Assembly: GCA_943349725.1 (NCBI GenBank)
Contig: CALQZP010000002.1
Coordinates: forward strand, 1 to 45,102
DNA: 45,102 nt
From: Candidatus Nomurabacteria bacterium
Lineage (GTDB): Bacteria > Patescibacteriota > Minisyncoccia > Phycocordibacterales > UBA10002
Reading direction: 5' to 3'
This document shows positions 13,676 to 22,727 of this stretch, piece by piece. The first letter of the stretch is position 1, and every line of letters begins with the position of its first letter. Position numbers and translations under genes: made by a program. The notes below the pieces were generated by a model that was not told where the DNA came from, searched no databases, and saw only the letters and a program-made list of their open reading frames with translations.

Positions 13676-13722
13676 GATTTTTGAGATAGGGTCTTGTCCT
13701 AAAGTATACCACGCCTTTTTGA

Positions 13723-13751
13723 TTGTTTAGCGAGTGGGGAAAAAGTATACT
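13723..13751 (+). promoter_or_regulatory. Promoter of dnaE
   Basis: TTGTTT, a 17-base spacer and TATACT are followed by AGCGGT and then ATG at 13758. This predicts a leaderless dnaE mRNA. Confidence 0.8.
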
Positions 13752-13757
13752 AGCGGT

Positions 13758-16700
13758 ATGTCGTATATACCCCTCAATGTGCATAGTCATTATAGCCTGC
13801 TTTCGGCTCTGCCGAAGATTCCCGACCTAGTGGCGCATGGAAAAAAGCTTGGACTCACTTCCCTCGCCCTTACCGACAACGGCAACCTGTATGGAGCGAT
13901 AGAGTTCTACAAGGAATGTAAAAGCGCGGGGATAAAACCGATTATCGGCATCCATGCCTATATGGCGATTCGCACACGGCTGGACAAGCAATCCGGTGTG
14001 GATAACCGCCGTCATCGGCTCATCCTGCTCGCCAAAAATGAAACGGGGTATCGCAACCTTTTGAAGCTTGCAAGCCGTGCCAGTCTTGAGGGTTTCTACT
14101 ACAAACCACGCATTGACCGAGAAATCCTTAGCGAACACGCGGAAGGACTCATCGCCATCGCCCCGGCTTTTGATGCCGACATCCAAAGCTTTATTGCCAC
14201 AACAGACGACGAGTCTGCCCTCGCTCGTCTTAAGTACTATCAAGACCTATTCGGAAAGGATGGTTTTTATTTTGAAATAAGCCGGCACCCCGAGATAGAG
14301 GGACACGACGAGCTGATGAGAAAAGTGGTTGCGTTCGCACAGAAGCACTCGGTGCCACTCGTCGCCTCGCAGGAGGTTTACTACCTTTTCCCCGAAGAAA
14401 AGAAAGCGCGCGAAACGCTTCTCCTCGTAAACTCGCAGGGCGAGCCGAAAGATTTACGCACGGACGATTCCGATTTCTCGTTCCTTCCGCCTGAAAAAGT
14501 TGCGGAGCTTTTTGCCGACATTCCGGAAGCAATCGCGAACACGAGCAAAATCGCGGACGCCTGCAACCTTGAACTTACGCTCGGCAAGTGGGTCTTCCCC
14601 GACTACAAAACGAAAAACGGTGAGAGCTACGACGACGAACTTCAGGAAATGGTGACGTCGGGCATAGTGCGAAGGAAGATGATGCAAACACCGGAGCTTG
14701 AAAAACGCGTTGCCTATGAACTTGGCGTTATTAAGGCCAAAGGCTACGCCCCCTACTTCCTTGTGGTCGCCGACCTTCTGCGCTTCGCGCACGAACAGGG
14801 TATTCTCACGACCATTAGAGGATCGGTCGCAGGCTCTATGGTGACCTACCTTGCCGGTATTACAAACGTTGACCCATTTGAATACAAACTTCCCTTTGAA
14901 CGCTTCCTGAACCCCGAACGCCCTTCTGCCCCCGATATTGATATGGACTACGCCGATAATAGGCGCGACGAAATGATTGAGTACGCGAAGCAAAAGTACG
15001 GAGCGAACAAAGTGGCGCAGATTGGAACGTTCGGCACTATGATGGCGCGCGGAAGCGTGCGTGACATCGCCCGCGCTATGGGATTTGAATACTCCCTCGG
15101 CGACCGTATCGCGAAACTCATCCCCTTCGGTTCGCAGGGTTTCCCGATGTCCATTGACCGCGCGCTTGAGCTTGTCCCCGAACTCGCGAAACTCTACAAG
15201 GACGACGAGGACACAAAAACCGTCATAGATATGGCGAAGAAAATTGAAGGGTGCGCCCGCCATATCAGCGTACACGCCGCGGGTGTCGTGATTGCCCCGA
15301 CCGCGCTTACCGATTTCGTCCCGCTCCAACTGGACCCTAAAGGCGGAAAACTCATCACCCAGTATGATATGCACGCGGTTGAAGACGCGGGACTCCTCAA
15401 GTTTGATTTTCTCGGCATCAAAAACCTCTCCATCCTCGCGGACGCGGTCGTGCTCGTGAAGAAGATTGAGGGAACGGTGGTTGATATTGAAAATGTCCCA
15501 CTCGCCGACAAAAAGACATTTGATATGCTCGCGCTCGGCGAAACGGGCGGACTGTTCCAACTTAACGGCGCAGGTATGACTCGCTACCTCAAAGAACTGC
15601 GTCCATCTTCCATTCACGACATCAACGCAATGGTCGCCCTCTACCGCCCTGGCCCCATGGAATCAATTCCGCAATACATCGAGCGCAAGCATAAGCCGGG
15701 ACTCGTACAGTATCTGGACCCGCGCCTTCGAGAGATTCTCGCCGATTCCTACGGCGTTATCACCTATCAAGACGATGTGCTACTCATTTCCATCAAACTC
15801 GCCGGATACAGCTGGCTTGAGGCCGATAAGCTTCGAAAGGCTATGGGGAAAAAGATTCCCGTAGAAATGGAAGCACAAAAAGAAAAACTCCTCGCAGGTT
15901 TTATCAAAAACGGACTGACCAAAGAAAAATCAGCGAAACTCTGGAGCTTGATTGAGCCATTCGCCGCATACGGCTTTGGAAAAGCCCACGCCGCAAGCTA
16001 TGGCCGTGTTGCCTACCAAACCGCATATATGAAAGCCAACTTCCCCGCTATCTATATGTCGGCGGTACTCACCGCCGAATCGGGAGATGTGGAAAAAGTG
16101 GGTGAAATTATTCACGAGTGCAAACGAATGGAGATTCCGGTACTCCCACCTTCCATTAACGAAAGCTACTCTGCTTTTACAGTAGTAAAAGCTCAACTGA
16201 CAACTGACAACTTACAACTGACAACTCCTGATTCGGCAGACCGAATCAGGTTCGGCCTCATGACCATCAAAAACTTCGGAGAAGGTATCTCACACACCAT
16301 CATCAAAGAGCGAAAAGAACACGGGGTATTCAAATCGCTTTCCGATTTTCTTGAACGCGTTAACGACCGCAACCTCAACAAGAAATCCCTGGAAGCTCTT
16401 ATCAAGGCCGGCGCACTGGATGAGTTCGGAGAGCGAGGACAAATGCTCGCGAATATTGAACTCCTGCTTGAACAAAGCAAGCAAAGTGGGAAAGGTCCCG
16501 CAGGTCAGGACTCATTATTCGGCGGCATGGGAAGCACGATTGCGATGCCATCGCTCAAACTCCTAGAAGCCGTACCTGCAACAATGGAAGAAAAGCTCGC
16601 GTGGGAGAAGGAATTGCTTGGTCTCTATATCTCGGGACATCCGCTTGATAAGTTTCGAGAGGTCTTGGAGAAACGCGAATTCACCATCGCGCGCGTGAAG

Positions 16701-16964
16701 GAAGAAATGCGCGAAGGTATGACCGTCGTCATCGGCGGGATTGTTGAAGAAGTAAAACCCATTATTACCAAAAAGAACGACACGATGGCGTTCCTGCGCG
16801 TCGCCGACTTCACCTCTACCCTTGAAGTTGTCGTGTTCCCAAAAGTCTACGAGGAATTCAAAAAGCTCCTATCTTCCGAAAGCTGTATCGCAATCAAGGG
16901 CCGTTATTCAACCCGAAACGGCACCTCCTCGCTCATCGCGGAAAAAGTAAAGGAGCTTAAATAG
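13758..16964 (+). CDS. dnaE: DNA polymerase III alpha subunit
   Basis: The replicative DNA polymerase, 1,068 aa. Order: an N-terminal PHP domain (N-V-H-S-H-Y-S-L-L-S-A and L-A-L-T-D-N-G-N-L), the C-family polymerase core with the catalytic P-D-I-D-M-D-Y motif, a helix-hairpin-helix region, and a C-terminal OB fold (G-G-I-V-E-E-V-K-P...). There is no exonuclease domain, so this is DnaE-type and not PolC. A foreign stretch of about 18 residues (Q-L-T-T-D-N-L-Q-L-T-T-P-D-S-A-D) interrupts the segment before I-R-F-G-L-M-T-I-K-N-F-G-E-G and is repeat-encoded. The start M-S-Y-I-P-L is set by the promoter spacing and the family N-terminus. Confidence 0.97.
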   Translation: MSYIPLNVHSHYSLLSALPKIPDLVAHGKKLGLTSLALTDNGNLYGAIEFYKECKSAGIKPIIGIHAYMAIRTRLDKQSGVDNRRHRLILLAKNETGYRNLLKLASRASLEGFYYKPRIDREILSEHAEGLIAIAPAFDADIQSFIATTDDESALARLKYYQDLFGKDGFYFEISRHPEIEGHDELMRKVVAFAQKHSVPLVASQEVYYLFPEEKKARETLLLVNSQGEPKDLRTDDSDFSFLPPEKVAELFADIPEAIANTSKIADACNLELTLGKWVFPDYKTKNGESYDDELQEMVTSGIVRRKMMQTPELEKRVAYELGVIKAKGYAPYFLVVADLLRFAHEQGILTTIRGSVAGSMVTYLAGITNVDPFEYKLPFERFLNPERPSAPDIDMDYADNRRDEMIEYAKQKYGANKVAQIGTFGTMMARGSVRDIARAMGFEYSLGDRIAKLIPFGSQGFPMSIDRALELVPELAKLYKDDEDTKTVIDMAKKIEGCARHISVHAAGVVIAPTALTDFVPLQLDPKGGKLITQYDMHAVEDAGLLKFDFLGIKNLSILADAVVLVKKIEGTVVDIENVPLADKKTFDMLALGETGGLFQLNGAGMTRYLKELRPSSIHDINAMVALYRPGPMESIPQYIERKHKPGLVQYLDPRLREILADSYGVITYQDDVLLISIKLAGYSWLEADKLRKAMGKKIPVEMEAQKEKLLAGFIKNGLTKEKSAKLWSLIEPFAAYGFGKAHAASYGRVAYQTAYMKANFPAIYMSAVLTAESGDVEKVGEIIHECKRMEIPVLPPSINESYSAFTVVKAQLTTDNLQLTTPDSADRIRFGLMTIKNFGEGISHTIIKERKEHGVFKSLSDFLERVNDRNLNKKSLEALIKAGALDEFGERGQMLANIELLLEQSKQSGKGPAGQDSLFGGMGSTIAMPSLKLLEAVPATMEEKLAWEKELLGLYISGHPLDKFREVLEKREFTIARVKEEMREGMTVVIGGIVEEVKPIITKKNDTMAFLRVADFTSTLEVVVFPKVYEEFKKLLSSESCIAIKGRYSTRNGTSSLIAEKVKELK
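16192..16250. repeat. CAACTGA heptamers plus a 24-bp palindrome inside dnaE
   Basis: About five tandem CAACTGA-type heptamers are followed by the hairpin CCTGATTCGG-CAGA-CCGAATCAGG (16227-16250). Both are translated in frame. The hairpin loop is like that of the second hairpin in rnr (AAGA). Confidence 0.85.
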
Positions 16965-16967
16965 GCT

Positions 16968-17035
16968 TTAGGCAAGAAGGCTCTAGGAACTCCTAGACGA
17001 CTTTCTTGTTTGAGCCTAGTGCCTAACGCCTAGCG
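16968..17035. repeat. GCCTAGT/AGGC-word inverted repeat between dnaE and thrS
   Basis: TTTAGGC, GGCTCTAGG and CCTAG words on the left face GCCTAGTGCCTAACGCCTAGCGCC on the right, so the region can fold back on itself. It may end dnaE transcription. It shares words with 2646-2690 and 29643-29707. Confidence 0.75.
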
Positions 17036-17050
17036 CCTTTGGGCTGATTT

Positions 17051-17059
17051 TGTTATGAT
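17051..17059 (+). promoter_or_regulatory. Extended -10 promoter of thrS
   Basis: The TG at 17051-17052 lies just upstream of TATGAT (17054-17059), and the ATG follows seven bases later at 17067. The ATG inside the -10 itself would open a longer frame but is unlikely to be transcribed. Confidence 0.55.
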
Positions 17060-17066
17060 TTCACGT

Positions 17067-18794
17067 ATGTCAGAGAATGAACACCTATCGCATATTCGCC
17101 ACTCGCTCGCCCACCTCCTCGCTTCGTCGGTACGGGAGCTGTACCCGGGTGCCAAGAATGCTATTGGCCCATCGGTAGACGACGGTTTCTACCAGGACTT
17201 CGAACTTCCTCACCCTATCTCAGACAAGGAGCTAACCGCAATTGAGAACAAGATGCGGGAAAAGGTCAAAGGTTGGAAACAGTTTGAACGTAAAGAAGTA
17301 ACACCCGAAGAAGCAAAGAAAGAATTCGCGTGGAACGAATACAAGACAGAGCTCATAGAGGAGTTCTCAAAAGACGGTAAGACGCTTACCTTTTACACCG
17401 TGGGCGATTTTGTCGACCTATGTAAGGGAGGACATGTTGAGAGCCCAGCCAAAGAAATTCCTTCGGGTTCATGGAAACTGGACCGCGTCGCGGGAGCATA
17501 CTGGCGAGGCGACGAAAAGAACAAAATGCTGACACGTATTTACGGACTTGCGTTTGAAACCAGAGAAGCACTTGAAGCGTACACAAAGCAGCGCGAGGAA
17601 GCCGAAAAGCGCGACCACAAGAAGCTGGGGAAGGAATTGGGGCTTTTTATGTTCCACGAGACTGCACCAGGTATGCCCTATTGGCTCCCAAAGGGTCTTA
17701 TCCTCTACAATGAGTTGGTAGATTTTTGGCGAAAGGAACACCGTTTGCATGGATACAAGGAGATCGCGAGTCCTTTGGTGAACAAAGCTGAACTTTGGAA
17801 GATATCAGGACACTGGGACCACTACCAGGAGGACATGTTTATCGCGAATATGGGAGAGAATGAGGTGTATGGAGTCAAGCCAATGAATTGTCCGAACGCG
17901 ATGATTGTCTTTCAGTCTCTACAGGTAAGTTACAAAGACTTGCCACTGCGTCTTTCAGATACGGACAGGCTTCATCGTTATGAACGTTCGGGGACACTTA
18001 ACGGACTCCTTCGTTGTCGTTCGTTCCAACAAGACGATTCACACAATTATATTTCAGAAGGCATGATAGCGTCGGAGTACGCCCACATTTTTGACGTATG
18101 CAAGAAGTTCTATGGAATCTTTGATCTAAGCTATTCTTTCCGTCTTGGTACCAGACCGGAGAAGTTTCTTGGGGATAAAGCTACCTGGGACAGGGCTGAA
18201 CGGTCACTTCACGATATTCTCAAAGTATCTGGGGTGTCCTACACCGTGGCCGAAGGCGACGGTGCCTTTTATGGGCCAAAAGTAGACATCTTGATGAAGG
18301 ATTCTCTCGGTCGAGACTGGCAGATGGGTACCGTGCAACTAGACTTCCAGCAACCCTTACGTTTTGGTCTTGAATACACCGACAAAGATGGAAAGAAAAA
18401 GACGCCCGTTGTAGTACATCGTGTCATTTATGGTTCTCTAGAACGTTTTATCGGCATCCTTACTGAACACACCGCCGGTGCCTTTCCCCTTTGGCTTTCG
18501 CCGGTGCAGGTCAAGATTCTTCCCGTTGGCGAGAAGTTTATGGACTACGCGAAGTCTGTACACAAAGCCCTCACGGATGCGGAAATCCGTTCGGAACTGG
18601 ACGAGTCCAACGAAACGCTGGGCAAAAAAGTACGAGGCGCAAAGGTAGAAAAAGCCCCGTACTGGATAGTGGTCGGCGCCAAAGAAGAAGCCGAAAAAAC
18701 CGTCACCCTTGAAAGCCGAACCGGCAGTAAGGATACGCTCCCGCTCGCGGAGCTGTCTTCACGACTTACAAAAGAAATTAAGGAAAAGAGTTAA
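17067..18794 (+). CDS. thrS: Threonyl-tRNA synthetase lacking the TGS domain
   Basis: Charges tRNA-Thr. The protein has 575 aa against about 640 in typical bacteria, because it begins directly with the editing/SAD domain (H-I-R-H-S-L-A-H-L-L-A) and lacks the N-terminal TGS domain. The catalytic class II core carries H-E-T-A-P-G-M-P-Y-W-L-P-K-G, the zinc-site cysteine in M-N-C-P-N-A and R-S-F-Q-Q-D-D-S-H. The anticodon-binding domain covers about residues 480-575. The start was taken at M-S-E-N-E-H because of the -10 spacing; an ATG four codons earlier overlaps the -10. The cognate tRNA gene is at 26.3 kb. Confidence 0.95.
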   Translation: MSENEHLSHIRHSLAHLLASSVRELYPGAKNAIGPSVDDGFYQDFELPHPISDKELTAIENKMREKVKGWKQFERKEVTPEEAKKEFAWNEYKTELIEEFSKDGKTLTFYTVGDFVDLCKGGHVESPAKEIPSGSWKLDRVAGAYWRGDEKNKMLTRIYGLAFETREALEAYTKQREEAEKRDHKKLGKELGLFMFHETAPGMPYWLPKGLILYNELVDFWRKEHRLHGYKEIASPLVNKAELWKISGHWDHYQEDMFIANMGENEVYGVKPMNCPNAMIVFQSLQVSYKDLPLRLSDTDRLHRYERSGTLNGLLRCRSFQQDDSHNYISEGMIASEYAHIFDVCKKFYGIFDLSYSFRLGTRPEKFLGDKATWDRAERSLHDILKVSGVSYTVAEGDGAFYGPKVDILMKDSLGRDWQMGTVQLDFQQPLRFGLEYTDKDGKKKTPVVVHRVIYGSLERFIGILTEHTAGAFPLWLSPVQVKILPVGEKFMDYAKSVHKALTDAEIRSELDESNETLGKKVRGAKVEKAPYWIVVGAKEEAEKTVTLESRTGSKDTLPLAELSSRLTKEIKEKS

Positions 18795-18800
18795 AAAAAG

Positions 18801-18830
18801 AAGGTCGGTCCCGGTGAAGAGACCGACCTT
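18801..18830. terminator. Shared terminator between thrS and the convergent small gene
   Basis: AAGGTCGGTC and GACCGACCTT form a 10-bp stem. On the minus strand it is followed by CTTTTTTT, a strong terminator for the 68-aa gene. On the plus strand it lies just after thrS but without a T run. Confidence 0.85.
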
Positions 18831-18845
18831 TGCGCAACGCACTAT

Positions 18846-19052
18846 TTATGCGTTGCAGACCAGGAACGAAATACCTGACACTTCTATCCTCTCGGCGACA
18901 ATACCCGACTTCCCAAGGCGACTTTGCCCTTCGGCAGAATCCTCTTTGACAAGCATAAGCCCATCACCCAAAGGTTTCGTATCAGCCTTTTCCGCTACAG
19001 CCTGCTTAGCCACAGCGATTACTATGGCTCTGAATTTATTTACAAGTGTCAT
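18846..19052 (-). CDS. Unknown 68-aa protein
   Basis: A small protein (starts M-T-L-V-N-K-F-R-A-I-V-I-A-V) with a single moderately hydrophobic start, a charged middle and a hydrophobic end (S-G-I-S-F-L-V-C-N-A). I recognise no family. It is supported as a gene because a good promoter precedes it (TTGACA at 19093-19098, 17-base spacer, TATCTT at 19070-19075) and a strong terminator follows it. The -35 overlaps the 3' end of the kinase-like gene. Confidence 0.55.
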   Translation of the reverse strand: MTLVNKFRAIVIAVAKQAVAEKADTKPLGDGLMLVKEDSAEGQSRLGKSGIVAERIEVSGISFLVCNA

Positions 19053-19069
19053 AACGTACTCGACAGAGA

Positions 19070-19098
19070 AAGATACTATACTAATCAGATTTTGTCAA
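19070..19098 (-). promoter_or_regulatory. Promoter of the 68-aa gene
   Basis: Minus-strand TTGACA, a 17-base spacer and TATCTT. The start codon lies 17 bases beyond the -10, so this transcript would have a short leader, unlike most promoters here. Confidence 0.65.
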
Positions 19099-19825
19099 TC
19101 ATCGCTTTTTTGAGCAACAAATGCACCTTCTTCAGACCTTGAAAATCATCTATAAACGCATTAATGTTAACCCTGCCGGCACGAGAAGGTTTCTCATACG
19201 CGTCATACTCAGTCGCGTATACCGCGGTCCCAAAGTCAATCACGTATGGTTTCCCATCTGCCGTTCCTATCATAATGTTGCCGGCGTGAAGATCCCGATG
19301 ATATATTCCTTTCTCATGCATCTTCTGCACAAAGCTCTCAAGTTTTTCCCAGAAACTATCTTCTTCATATGATGCAGGGATTTCTTCAAATCCATTGATA
19401 ACATGTTCTAAGCTCACCGCAGGAAGTCGTTCCATGATCAAGGCACTAACCTTCTTTGGCATCCCGCTTGAGTCCGAGCCAATCTTTTCCATAGAATAAT
19501 AGGGCTTTGGCACCCCAACATCTCTTGCGATTTCCTGTAAATCGGAAAGGAATTCTGCCTCTATATACGCACTATTGTAAAAGGGTGAACCGACTCGTTC
19601 TTGCGAGATGGTGCCGTAGTTTCTATCGTCACTCATTACTTTGACACAGACCTTCTCATTCGCCTCCAGCCCATGAACCTCTGCAAGGGACCCCTTTCCA
19701 ATAAGCCGTTCTGGCTCCTCAAGCAAAGTCTCCACATATGAAATAAATCTTTCTTTGACAACAACATCCGCCACTTCACTCTCAGAAGAAGCCTTGACGA
19801 TATCAAATGAAAGTTCGTGAGACAT
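19085..19825 (-). CDS. Protein-kinase-like phosphotransferase
   Basis: A 246-aa protein with the protein-kinase fold. The G-K-G-S-L-A-E-V-H stretch (near residue 43) resembles a glycine-rich loop, C-V-K-V-M holds the candidate ATP-binding lysine, Y-H-R-D-L-H-A-G-N-I-M-I is the catalytic loop with its Asp and Asn, and V-I-D-F-G-T-A is the metal-binding D-F-G. It could phosphorylate protein, lipid or a small molecule (RIO/ABC1/aminoglycoside-type kinases share this layout). It begins three bases downstream of gyrB and is likely cotranscribed with it. No membrane segment is present. Confidence 0.75.
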   Translation of the reverse strand: MSHELSFDIVKASSESEVADVVVKERFISYVETLLEEPERLIGKGSLAEVHGLEANEKVCVKVMSDDRNYGTISQERVGSPFYNSAYIEAEFLSDLQEIARDVGVPKPYYSMEKIGSDSSGMPKKVSALIMERLPAVSLEHVINGFEEIPASYEEDSFWEKLESFVQKMHEKGIYHRDLHAGNIMIGTADGKPYVIDFGTAVYATEYDAYEKPSRAGRVNINAFIDDFQGLKKVHLLLKKAMIDKI

Positions 19826-19827
19826 AG

Positions 19828-21909
19828 TTAAATATCGAGCGTCGCTTTTGTCGCGTTGGATTGAATGAAGCTCTTGCGTGCCGGCACATCCTCGCCCATC
19901 AAGATATCAAAGACTTTGTCGGCATCCTGCGCGTCTTCTACGGTCACCTGCTTTAGGACGCGGTGTTCGGGGTCCATCGTAGTCTCCCAGAGTTCATCAG
20001 GGTTCATTTCTCCAAGACCTTTGTAGCGCTGGATGGAAACTTTGGTTGATTTCGGCTTGCCCTGCGTAGCCTTTGGCGAAGCAGGGGCTTCCACTTCTTC
20101 TGTTTCCTGTCCTTCCTCCGCCTCCTCTTCGGCGTCTTTTACCTCAATTCCCTCTTTCTTCAAAAAGGTGTTTTTCTCCTCGTCCGAGTAGAAATAGTAA
20201 AACTCTTTACCACGTTTCACTTTGTACAGTGGCGGTTGCGCGATATAGATAAACCCTCCGTCAATGAGCTGTCTGAAATAGCGGAAAAAGAGTGTGAGAA
20301 GGAGTGTTCTAATATGCGCGCCGTCAACGTCGGCATCGGTCGCGATGATAACTTTGTGGTAACGAAGTCTGGAAACATCAAACGAATCGGAAATACCGGT
20401 ACCAAGCGCAATAACGAGCGCTTTGATTTCGGCAAAGGCAAGTATCTTATCGAGCCTTGCGCGTTCAACGTTCAGTACTTTTCCGCGAAGCGGAAGGATG
20501 GCCTGCGTCCTGCGGTCGCGTCCTTGCTTCGCGCTACCCCCTGCCGAATCTCCCTCCACAATAAAGACTTCCGCTTCTTCGGCACTTTTAGTTTCGCAAT
20601 CGGCAAGCTTACCCGGCAAGGTCATTCCCTCAAGCGCGCCTTTGCGTAGCACCGAGTCTTTCGCGGCCTTGGCCGCTTTGCGTGCCTTGAGCGCCAAGAT
20701 AACTTTGCTCACCATCGCTCTCGCGTCGTCGGGATTTTCCTCAAGAAACGCTGTGAAGAACTCTCCGAAAACCGTCGCAACGGCAGACTGCGCCTCTACA
20801 CTACCGAGTTTGGCTTTGGTCTGACCTTCAAATTGGATTTCACGGAGTTTAACCGAAATAACTGCCGTAAGTCCTTCCAGAACGTCCTCGCCAGTGAAGT
20901 TTTCCTCGCTTTCCTTGATGTATTCGTTCTTGCGGGCGTAGGAATTGAGCGTTCTCGTAAGTGCTGTCTTGAAACCGGTGACATGTGTTCCACCATCGGG
21001 TGTGTGGATATTGTTCGCAAACGGCATCACTCGCGAAGAAATATCGTCCACATACTGCAGGGCAATCTCAACGGATTCCACACCCTCTACTTTTTTCTCC
21101 ACGTAGAAAATGCTCTTGTGAATAGATTTGAAGTGCTCATTGTAATGCTTGACGAGCGAAAGGAGTCCTCCTTCAAAATAGAAGGTGTGTGAGGGTACTT
21201 CAAGTCCGAGTTCACGCAGATAAAATACATCCGCCGTGTCAACTTCGGGAAGAGCTCGCGCGTCAATCACCGAGATACGCAAACCTTTCACAAGATACGC
21301 CTGCTGACGCATATGGGTGACCACTCGGTCAAAATTGAACTCCACTCCCTCTTTAAAGATTTCCTTGTCAGGCTCAAAAGTCACAAGGGTGCCATGAAGA
21401 TCGCTCTTGCCTATTTTCTTGACGAGCGCTTTGCGCTTGCCTTGCTTGTACTCCTGCATAAAGACGCCACCGTCGCGATGCACTACAACTTCCAAATAGA
21501 TGGAGAGTGCGTTTACGACTGATGCACCCACTCCGTGCAGACCTCCGGACACCTTGTACCCTTCGCCACCGAACTTTCCTCCGGCGTGGAGGGTGGTCAT
21601 AATGGTTTCAAGAGCAGAGACTTTCGTTGACTTGTGCGTATCCACGGGAATACCTCGGCCGTTGTCCACCACGCGCACTCGGTTATTCGGCAAGAGCGCC
21701 ACCTCAATATCGGTACAAAAACCACCCATCGCCTCATCGCGTGAGTTGTCAAAGATTTCAGTAATCAGGTGATGGAGACCATCGGGACCGGTCGTACCGA
21801 TATACATTCCAGGGCGCTTACGTACCGGTTCCAAACCTTCAAGAACGGTAATAGAAGAGGCGTCGTACTGCGCTACTTTCTCCTTTTTTTCTTCCTTATT
21901 TTTAGCCAT
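19828..21909 (-). CDS. gyrB: DNA gyrase subunit B (type IIA topoisomerase ATPase)
   Basis: The ATPase/TOPRIM subunit of DNA gyrase, 693 aa. The GHKL ATPase domain has E-I-F-D-N-S-R-D-E-A and G-L-H-G-V-G-A-S-V-V-N-A-L-S. The TOPRIM region has V-E-G-D-S-A-G-G-S-A-K-Q-G-R-D-R and I-A-T-D-A-D-V-D-G-A-H-I-R. The C-terminus has Q-R-Y-K-G-L-G-E-M-N. ParE is an alternative, but only one B-type subunit is seen and gyrA is outside the window. A repeat-derived insertion (A-S-P-K-A-T-Q-G-K) lies in a Glu-rich linker just before the Q-R-Y-K-G-L-G motif. Confidence 0.93.
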   Translation of the reverse strand: MAKNKEEKKEKVAQYDASSITVLEGLEPVRKRPGMYIGTTGPDGLHHLITEIFDNSRDEAMGGFCTDIEVALLPNNRVRVVDNGRGIPVDTHKSTKVSALETIMTTLHAGGKFGGEGYKVSGGLHGVGASVVNALSIYLEVVVHRDGGVFMQEYKQGKRKALVKKIGKSDLHGTLVTFEPDKEIFKEGVEFNFDRVVTHMRQQAYLVKGLRISVIDARALPEVDTADVFYLRELGLEVPSHTFYFEGGLLSLVKHYNEHFKSIHKSIFYVEKKVEGVESVEIALQYVDDISSRVMPFANNIHTPDGGTHVTGFKTALTRTLNSYARKNEYIKESEENFTGEDVLEGLTAVISVKLREIQFEGQTKAKLGSVEAQSAVATVFGEFFTAFLEENPDDARAMVSKVILALKARKAAKAAKDSVLRKGALEGMTLPGKLADCETKSAEEAEVFIVEGDSAGGSAKQGRDRRTQAILPLRGKVLNVERARLDKILAFAEIKALVIALGTGISDSFDVSRLRYHKVIIATDADVDGAHIRTLLLTLFFRYFRQLIDGGFIYIAQPPLYKVKRGKEFYYFYSDEEKNTFLKKEGIEVKDAEEEAEEGQETEEVEAPASPKATQGKPKSTKVSIQRYKGLGEMNPDELWETTMDPEHRVLKQVTVEDAQDADKVFDILMGEDVPARKSFIQSNATKATLDI
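20060..20086. repeat. CCCTGC...GCAGGG palindrome translated inside gyrB
   Basis: Base-for-base the same 27-base core as the two copies in rpsP, including GTAGCCTTTGGCGAA. It lies in a linker of GyrB and keeps the frame. Confidence 0.9.
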
Positions 21910-22080
21910 AGTTGGAGATAGACATTAAAAAAACACCACTGCTTAGAGTAGCTTCATTCTATCAAAATAGCCTTACAAAAGAAAGCTATTTTTAACCCCA
22001 CAATGGGGACAAACTTATCCCCATACCCACGCTTCAAAACACTAGTATTCGCTCTTATTTGTAATTTACATTCCGACAAA

Positions 22081-22116
22081 ATTACCACTTATCAGCGGTC
22101 GCTGATAAGTGGTAAT
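22081..22116. repeat. Palindrome downstream of PaaX-like gene B
   Basis: Perfect 17-bp arms (ATTACCACTTATCAGCG and its complement) around GT. It begins five bases after the stop codon. On the minus strand it is followed by TTTTG and could also serve as a terminator. Its partner is 22731-22764. Confidence 0.9.
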
Positions 22117-22121
22117 GATAT

Positions 22122-22721
22122 TTAGTGCCTTGTGATCTCCAGCCCGAAATGTTTGCGCAGCCATCCATCGTTTTCAATATATTCGGCAATGATGTAGAGA
22201 ATCTCAACCCCAATATGATAATCGGCCTTAAGTAGCGAAAGAAAATCTTCGCAGTCATGCGGATAGACCCACACACTATGGTGCAGATGTACAAACCCAA
22301 CACTCTGAAGCGTCCACCGAAGTAATTCCCGAACCTTCTTTCTTTTCTCTTTTATATCAAAACTGACCAGTCTCCACTTCCCATCCCACTTTTCGGGCTT
22401 TGAGAGCTGGTAATCCGCACGTTCTATTTCTGAAATCCGCTTTTCACCAACCTTGGTTAGTGTGATAAAACCTTTCTTGTCCACTATAACAAATCCTGAT
22501 TTCTCCAACAGCTCTACTGAACGACTCACCGTAAATCGAAAAGGGCGTTTCGTCTTTATCCATCCAAACTCCTCCAACACGCGCAATGTATTAGGGGCGA
22601 CCAGCGCCATAGAAAGTCCTCCTGCCGCTACGATCGCATAGAGTACTGCTTTTTGCACTACAGCAATTCTACTCTTCCGTTCCTTCTTCTTCTTTAGTCC
22701 CTTAACCTGACTTGCTCGCAT
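22122..22721 (-). CDS. PaaX-like regulator with Cas2-like C-terminal domain (B)
   Basis: A 199-aa paralogue of the gene at 8989-9597. It has a lysine-rich N-terminus (G-L-K-K-K-K-E-R-K), a winged-helix region (about residues 35-105, S-V-E-L-L-E-K-S-G-F-V) and a C-terminal domain starting W-D-G-K-W-R-L-V-S-F-D-I and L-H-H-S-V-W-V-Y-P-H. Sequence identity with paralogue A is modest, so the two are old relatives and not a recent copy. The ATG lies six bases after a -10 (TAAAGT with upstream TGG) that overlaps its palindrome, the same geometry as paralogue A. Autorepression through the palindrome is the simplest reading. Confidence 0.75.
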   Translation of the reverse strand: MRASQVKGLKKKKERKSRIAVVQKAVLYAIVAAGGLSMALVAPNTLRVLEEFGWIKTKRPFRFTVSRSVELLEKSGFVIVDKKGFITLTKVGEKRISEIERADYQLSKPEKWDGKWRLVSFDIKEKRKKVRELLRWTLQSVGFVHLHHSVWVYPHDCEDFLSLLKADYHIGVEILYIIAEYIENDGWLRKHFGLEITRH

Positions 22722-22727
22722 GTTCTC

